Assembly: GCA_008330645.1 (NCBI GenBank)
Contig: VLTN01000103.1
Location: 1-58,130, forward strand
Length of the DNA: 58,130 bases
Source: Cafeteria roenbergensis
Taxonomy: Eukaryota > Sar > Bigyra > Bicosoecida > Cafeteriaceae
Direction: 5' to 3'
Under the pieces are notes generated by a model. That model made no database searches and was not told the DNA's origin. It worked only from the letters and a program-made list of their open reading frames with translations. Positions 53,410 through 58,130 of the stretch are shown here, in pieces. Position numbers and translations under genes: made by a program. The first letter of the stretch is position 1. Each line of letters opens with the position of its first letter.

Positions 53410-55987
53410 ATGGCCGCGGCCGGATCGGCTGCAGACGATGTGGGACATGCGCTGGTGGATGCCGCTGGTGCAGGGAACACGGGGGAGGTGACGAGACTTC
53501 TTGAGGCAGGCGCACCGGTTGATTTTGCGGACAGCGTGAGGATGGCCGCCGCGAGGCCAGAATTGGAGTCATGAGGGGAATCGAAGGCGCACGCTATGCG
53601 GCTGGAGGAGGGATTGTCCGCGATGAACTCCGCCAGGCGAGCATCGCGGCCTTGCAGAGTGGACAAACGCCGCTCGCAACGGCAGCAGCTCAAGGGCACG
53701 TGGACTCAATGCGCATGCTGCTGGACACCGGCGCCGCCTTGGAAGCCAGGGACGAGGTATGTCCATCGTTGGGGGGGTGTGGTTGCTGCCGCGTCAGCAG
53801 CGTCTGGGCTCTCGGTGGTGCAGCCATTGTCACGCGGGGCTTGTCAACGCCGTGCTGGTCAGGCCACGGTGCCAGGAGCGCGCATCGCGCATTGGCTTGC
53901 CGCGAGCAAGTCTTGAATTTGAGCGGGGCGTGGGTGCTGGGGCGGTTGTGTTCAGCGACTGGCGTGGTGGCCACATTGTCGCATACGCTTTTTGCGCCGC
54001 AGAGTGGCTGGGGAGCGCTCCTCTGGGCTGCCTCGAACGGCCACGTGGATGCCATCGCGCTACTACTCGACCGTGGCGCCAACGCGGAGGCCAAGGATGA
54101 CGTGCGTCTCTCGGTTGCGCAGCGGCGCCGCCGCTCCGTCAGCAGACACCCTTCCATCGCTGGCTAGCCAGCAGCAACGCAGAGCATGCGTGTGGCCTGC
54201 CGCCCAGGCGACGACCTTCGGGGGCGGGTATTGGCGAACGGCGCTTGGCGGGTCAGTTCCGGAGCGGAGTGGCGTGAGGGTGGTGGCGTGGCTGTGGCTG
54301 GCTGCAGCCGTGATGGCGAGACCGTCGCGCATGTTTTGAGACGCAGGATGGCTGGGGAGCGCTCATCTTGGCTGCCTCGAAAGGCCATGTGGGTGTGATT
54401 CAGGTATTGCTCGACCGTGGCGCCGATGTGGAGGCTGTGGACAACGTGAGCCTTTCGGTTGTGCAGCGGCGCCGTCATCAGGCGCTTGCTTCGCAAGCCA
54501 GCCATCAGCAACACAGTACACGCGTGCGACCCACCTCTTGGGTCACAATGTCAGGTGCTCACAATGGGCTTCGGCTTGTCGCGGCCGATTTTCGAATTGG
54601 AGCAGGACGCGGGTGCTGGGGCGGCAACAGTCAGCGACAGTTGTGCTGGCGCGGTTGTCGCGCATGTTTGGCGCCGCAGAGTGGTTTGACAGCCCTCATA
54701 GCAGCTGCTTTGAGCGGTCGGGTGGGCGCCATGGCGCTGCTGCTGGACCGCGGCGCTGACCTGCACGCCAAAACCACGGTACGCCCAAGGCTTGCACGAC
54801 GTTTGCCCGCGGGCATGCTCGAGTCGGGTTCGCATGGCGCCGACCATGATACAGGTCCATGGCCGATGGGTGCCGTATCCCACCCAACATGTCGGCGGAC
54901 CGCGGCTTGCAACAGCCCAGAGTCCGGCGCATGCCCTCACTGTTGTTTCCGGCGCTGCCCCTTCCTGCATTGCGTCTGGGGTCGCGATGCTGCCAGCAGC
55001 ACGGCACGGCGTGTCTGGTCTGTTTTTCAGGCTGCACGGTCACGGACGCGCACCGGGGAGAGGCATGTCGCGTGCAAGCATCGGTTGGCTCGGGGAATGA
55101 ATGCCGGGACGGCTCAGCTCCTCACCGGGTGCAATCGCATGGTTGTCGCGCGAGCCACACACCGCAGGATGGCTTGACAGCTCTTCTCTGGGCTGCCTGG
55201 AACGACAATGTGGATGCCATGACGATGCTGCTGGACCGCGGCGCCGACCTGGAGGCCAAGGACAAGGTCAGCCCACCATTTTGCCCCCTCCGCATGGCCG
55301 CGCCGTCAATGTCGCGTCGGGTTGCAACCGCCTGAGGACTGTGGACGCCGTGCGTGACAGTGAGCACGGGTGGCGACGCAGGGAGCGTGTATCTGAAAGC
55401 AGCGTCCCGTGAAGCGAGCGTCGGGAATCCGGTCAATCGAATGCTGCAATGGCGACGACCCACAGTGGTTGCGGCACGCTGTTTCGGGCTGCAGAATGGC
55501 GAGACAGCCCTCCTACGTGCTGCCCGGCTTGGCTTCGTGCAAGCCACGCGGCTGCTGCTGGACCGAGGCGCCGACGCGGAGGCCACGACGAACGTGCGTT
55601 TGCGCTGCTGCTCGGGGCGTGGCTGTCAGAATGTCTGGAAGCGCGCACGCAGCGCCGGCTGCGTCGGGATCGGCACCTCCTGCATCAGTTGTCGCCTGTG
55701 GGCGGCGAAGTGACGCGGAGAGGCTCGGCGGGCCACAGAGTGGTGGATAAGGCTTGGTCCCATGCACCCAGCGTGGCTGCGCTGCCTTGCCCGACACTTG
55801 TCACCGCGGCGGTGCCGTGCGGTACTGATGAAAGTTGCTCTTGACTTCGCAGGATGGCCGTGGAGCGGCCAGTGTGTGCAATGCTGAGCGTTGCAAAGCA
55901 CTGCTGCTCGACGCGGAACGCATCCAGCGGTGGTGCCGGCGCCGGCTGATGGTGGTGTGGGGCGCATGTGCGCGCGTGAGCACGTAG
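53410..55987 (+). CDS. Ankyrin-repeat protein, eight exons, one repeat per exon (284 aa)
   Basis: Exons: 53410-53535, 53658-53756, 54003-54101, 54347-54445, 54680-54778, 55168-55266, 55495-55593 and 55853-55987. All introns are GT-AG and phase 0. The six internal exons are each exactly 99 bases and encode one 33-residue ankyrin repeat starting SG/DG/NG and ending EA(K/R/V)D-type: SGQTPLATAAAQGHVDSMRM, SGWGALLWAASNGHVDAIAL, DGWGALILAASKGHVGVIQV, SGLTALIAAALSGRVGAMAL, DGLTALLWAAWNDNVDAMTM and NGETALLRAARLGFVQATRL, each followed by LLDRGAD-like ends. Exon 1 carries MAAAGSADDVGHALVDAAGA plus a partial repeat; exon 8 a degenerate repeat, basic end and TAG at 55985. Ankyrin stacks bind other proteins; the partner is unknown. 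Introns 2, 3 and 4 are related in sequence, so whole exon-intron units were duplicated. Confidence 0.85.
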
Positions 55988-57551
55988 TGTGTGTGCGTGG
56001 GAGAGGGAGAGAGGTGCTTCTCTGTGGCTGACAAATCAGTGCCTGGGCTTCCGGCTTGCGCGCAGACAGAGGTCGACTTCGTTGCGGGGCGGTGCGTTCT
56101 AGGGCAGCACTGTTGGTTGTCAGGAGCTGTGCTGAAAACAGCAAGAGCTGGTCTCGAGGCAACTGTCCTAGGGAAAGCAGGCTTCTGGTCAGGACTGGCC
56201 GTCAGCCAAACTTGCAGGAACCAAGACCAGGTGCTTCTGGCTGCGGTGCCGGAGTGAGCGGCTTCCACTGCGACCCGCAGATTGTTCCCCGCGAACACAT
56301 ACTCGCCACCCCTTGCTTCCTGGCAAGCCCTGACTCACACGCGGCCTCCCAACGCCCGAGAACGTCAGCCGAGCAGTGCTTGGCCCGGAACCGTTGCCAA
56401 GGCTGTGCTCAACCGAACCAAACCCTGGGAAGACAGGCTTGTCAGCCGTTGTCGAGCTTCGCCTCGTTCTCGTTCTGCTTGCTCTGCCTCAAACAGACCC
56501 GGAAGCGACAAAACATGCTGCCAAGGGCAGGAACTGGCGCCGCTGCGCGCACCGTGTGCAGGGCGCCGGGGCGGAGGTCCCATGCAGGACCCGTCCTCCT
56601 CACAAGGCGGGGTTGATGCTGCCATCCTCGCGGCACGACGGGCCTGGTTAGCTGCGGGACGGGCGCGCTGTCAGCTTTCCAGAGCGCAGTTTGGCACCCG
56701 CAACGGTCGCGCCAGCTGGCTTCTGGGCGCCCTACCCTCCCAAACGGTGTTTCGCAGGTTTGGCGTGCTCTTCCTGCTTTCCCGCGAGTCCAAGGCCAGC
56801 ACCGCCGCGTTTGCTGTGAGACGCCAGGGGGGCGGGGGGAGGGCATGCGCGGGCGGGGAGGCGCTGCAACGCCGCCAAGTACCTGCCTTCAAGTCCGCTC
56901 GACTTGGCCGAGACGCGCCAACGAGGTCGAATGCCAACTCCCCTCATCCAGCCCACAACGCGGTACTCCTCTGCACATCCCTGGGCAACGAGCCGCGCGC
57001 AGATCACCACCATTTCCGACTTGATTCAGTTCTCTGTGTTTCCAATGCTGGTGAGCTCCCAGGGTCGCCGGTTCCTGCCGCGAGAAGCGAAGCGCAGCAG
57101 CACCGGCTCGTTTTCTCCCGTGAGCCCGATCGCAGTGGCCGCCTCGTTTCGGCTACTCGCTGTCCTTTGCAGATTGCGGGCTCCTTGGACACGGAGTCAA
57201 CTTTCCGGGCTGTGACGACAGCACTTGTGAGACGCGCAGCTGCCGGCTGGTTGACCTGCCGAGGGTTTGGCCAGGAAGCTTGCCCCGACGCTCAGGCCCA
57301 AGCGAGACGCGGCCGGCTTTCGGGCTCCTGCCGGCCACGCCAGTGCAATAGCTGGACGCCGAGCCCTGGCGGCGGCACGGGGCTGCATGGTTGTGTTGTC
57401 GCCAAAGCACGGAAGGTTCCGTCGCCGTGTTGTGGCTTCTTGTTGCGCGCACGCGGCGTCGGGGGGCGAGCATGCAGCCGCCAGCTGGCCCGCAACCACC
57501 CGCCTTGGCCTCCCTCGTCTCGCCCGCCTTGACGGCGGCCAGCGTCCGCAG
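55988..57551. other. Intergenic/unassigned region upstream of a membrane-protein gene
   Basis: No supported gene. A 416-codon plus frame from 56282 has no domain, reads as random G+C-rich composition and is not accepted. First exons of the gene that continues at 57552 are probably here. A short GA-rich tract lies near 55995-56015. Confidence 0.45.
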
Positions 57552-58130
57552 AGCGTTGCCATCCTGGATGTTGACACCCTCTTTGCGCTCGCCGATGTGG
57601 GCTCGAGCGTGGGACGCGCTGTGGTATTCTGGGCGGCGTTGACAATCGTTGCCACGTTTCTCGGGCTGCTTGCCTACGTAATCGCAACCATCCTGCGCGA
57701 GGGTCACCAGCAAGCGGTGGTGCTTCGGTCACTGGGCAACCTGGCCAGCGTCCTCACAACTGTTGCCTTCATGCCGGCCTCGTCCCTGCTGCTGGCCGTG
57801 TTTCATCCCTGCCCCAGCGTCAATGCGCTGGGCGTCAGCTGCCAGACCACGGGCCATTGGGTCGTGATTTCGCTCGTTGTCATCGTCCTTACGGTGTTCG
57901 CGGCAGTCTCAACGTTCTTCGCGTCAGTGTACATCGACACCGACCTCAAGTCCACGGCTCTAGGGGCAAAGGTCACGGGTCGCGTTGACGCAGCGATGCT
58001 GGTTGCAAAGCTTGTCCTCGTCACTTGCTTCACAACCATGTCGCTGCCCACGACACTGCAGGTGATCCTGTGTGCAACTGCCGCGTTGACGTGGCTGCTG
58101 GGCACGCTGTTCGTGCAGCCGTACGTGCAG
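57552..58130 (+). CDS. Multi-pass membrane protein, internal exon, runs off window (partial)
   Basis: After a CGTCCGCAG acceptor (57551) a 193-codon frame remains open to the window end, with no ATG needed at its start. It begins SVAILDVDTLFALADVGSSV and then gives at least five strongly hydrophobic segments (VVFWAALTIVATFLGLLAYV, VLTTVAFMPASSLLLAVF, HWVVISLVVIVLTVFAAVST, MLVAKLVLVTCFTTMSLP, VILCATAALTWLLGTLFVQP). The layout (a Phe-x-Pro in the second helix, a Cys pair in the next loop, then an FFAS-x-x-x-D-x-D motif) resembles the membrane region of tiny-macrocysts (TmcB-like) proteins of amoebae and ciliates, at low confidence. It is not a clear paralogue of the four-gene array. Confidence 0.5.

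Noticed and set aside
56282-57532. Plus-strand open frame of 416 codons
   Set aside because: No domain, compositionally random, and it overlaps the probable promoter/first-exon area of the membrane-protein gene at 57552.
1-58130. tRNA, rRNA or other structural RNA genes
   Set aside because: I looked for cloverleaf and rRNA-like conserved segments by eye and found none that I could support.

Overview
The window looks like a nuclear chromosome segment of a unicellular eukaryote with a very G+C-rich genome. Genes are spaced by a few hundred bases and lie on both strands. They carry short GT-AG introns, often phase 0, and several encode very long low-complexity proteins. The gene set is eukaryotic: a WEE1-type kinase, a GT17 glycosyltransferase, a FAM86/METTL21-type methyltransferase, a Frag1/DRAM/Sfk1 protein, spliced NDP kinase and spliced ankyrin repeats. 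A G+C-rich host carrying an A+T-rich virophage/Polinton-like insertion recalls the bicosoecid flagellate Cafeteria and also some haptophytes; this is inference, and nothing here fixes the species.

Region 1 (1 to about 6785) is A+T-rich and is the right part of an endogenous Polinton-like or virophage-like element. It carries a class 3 lipase, an adenain-like cysteine protease, a long helical protein, an S74-type fibre protein and small unknown proteins. Almost every gene is split by single-base or small indels. Two intergenic hairpins resemble giant-virus/virophage transcript-end signals. The last minus-strand reading frame is cut off where the sequence switches abruptly to host composition.

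Region 2 (6.8 to 11 kb) is a DNA-transposon locus: a DDE transposase with one frameshift at the third catalytic Asp, next to a copy of a dispersed repeat. Region 3 (11 to 22.5 kb) has a 2,639-codon open frame with a possible XPF-nuclease/HhH core (SHOC1/ZIP2-like, tentative), then a divergent pair, Frag1/DRAM/Sfk1 and a methyltransferase, sharing a promoter with two 33-bp repeats that each contain CACGTG.

Region 4 (22.5 to 34.4 kb) is a tandem array of four minus-strand paralogues of an unrecognised multi-pass membrane protein. All four have a 3' splice site at the same place before the first membrane helix. The first is flanked by inverted copies of a dispersed repeat, one of which holds a 466-bp MITE-like element. 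The last two share a nearly identical coiled-coil tail.

Region 5 (34.4 to 47.2 kb) has two minisatellites and a huge WEE1-like kinase frame full of in-frame TTGCAG arrays. Region 6 (47.4 to 58.1 kb) has a CgeB-like glycosyltransferase, a GT17 glycosyltransferase, an NDP kinase, an eight-exon ankyrin gene in which each internal exon is exactly one 33-residue repeat, and the start of another multi-pass membrane protein that runs off the window.
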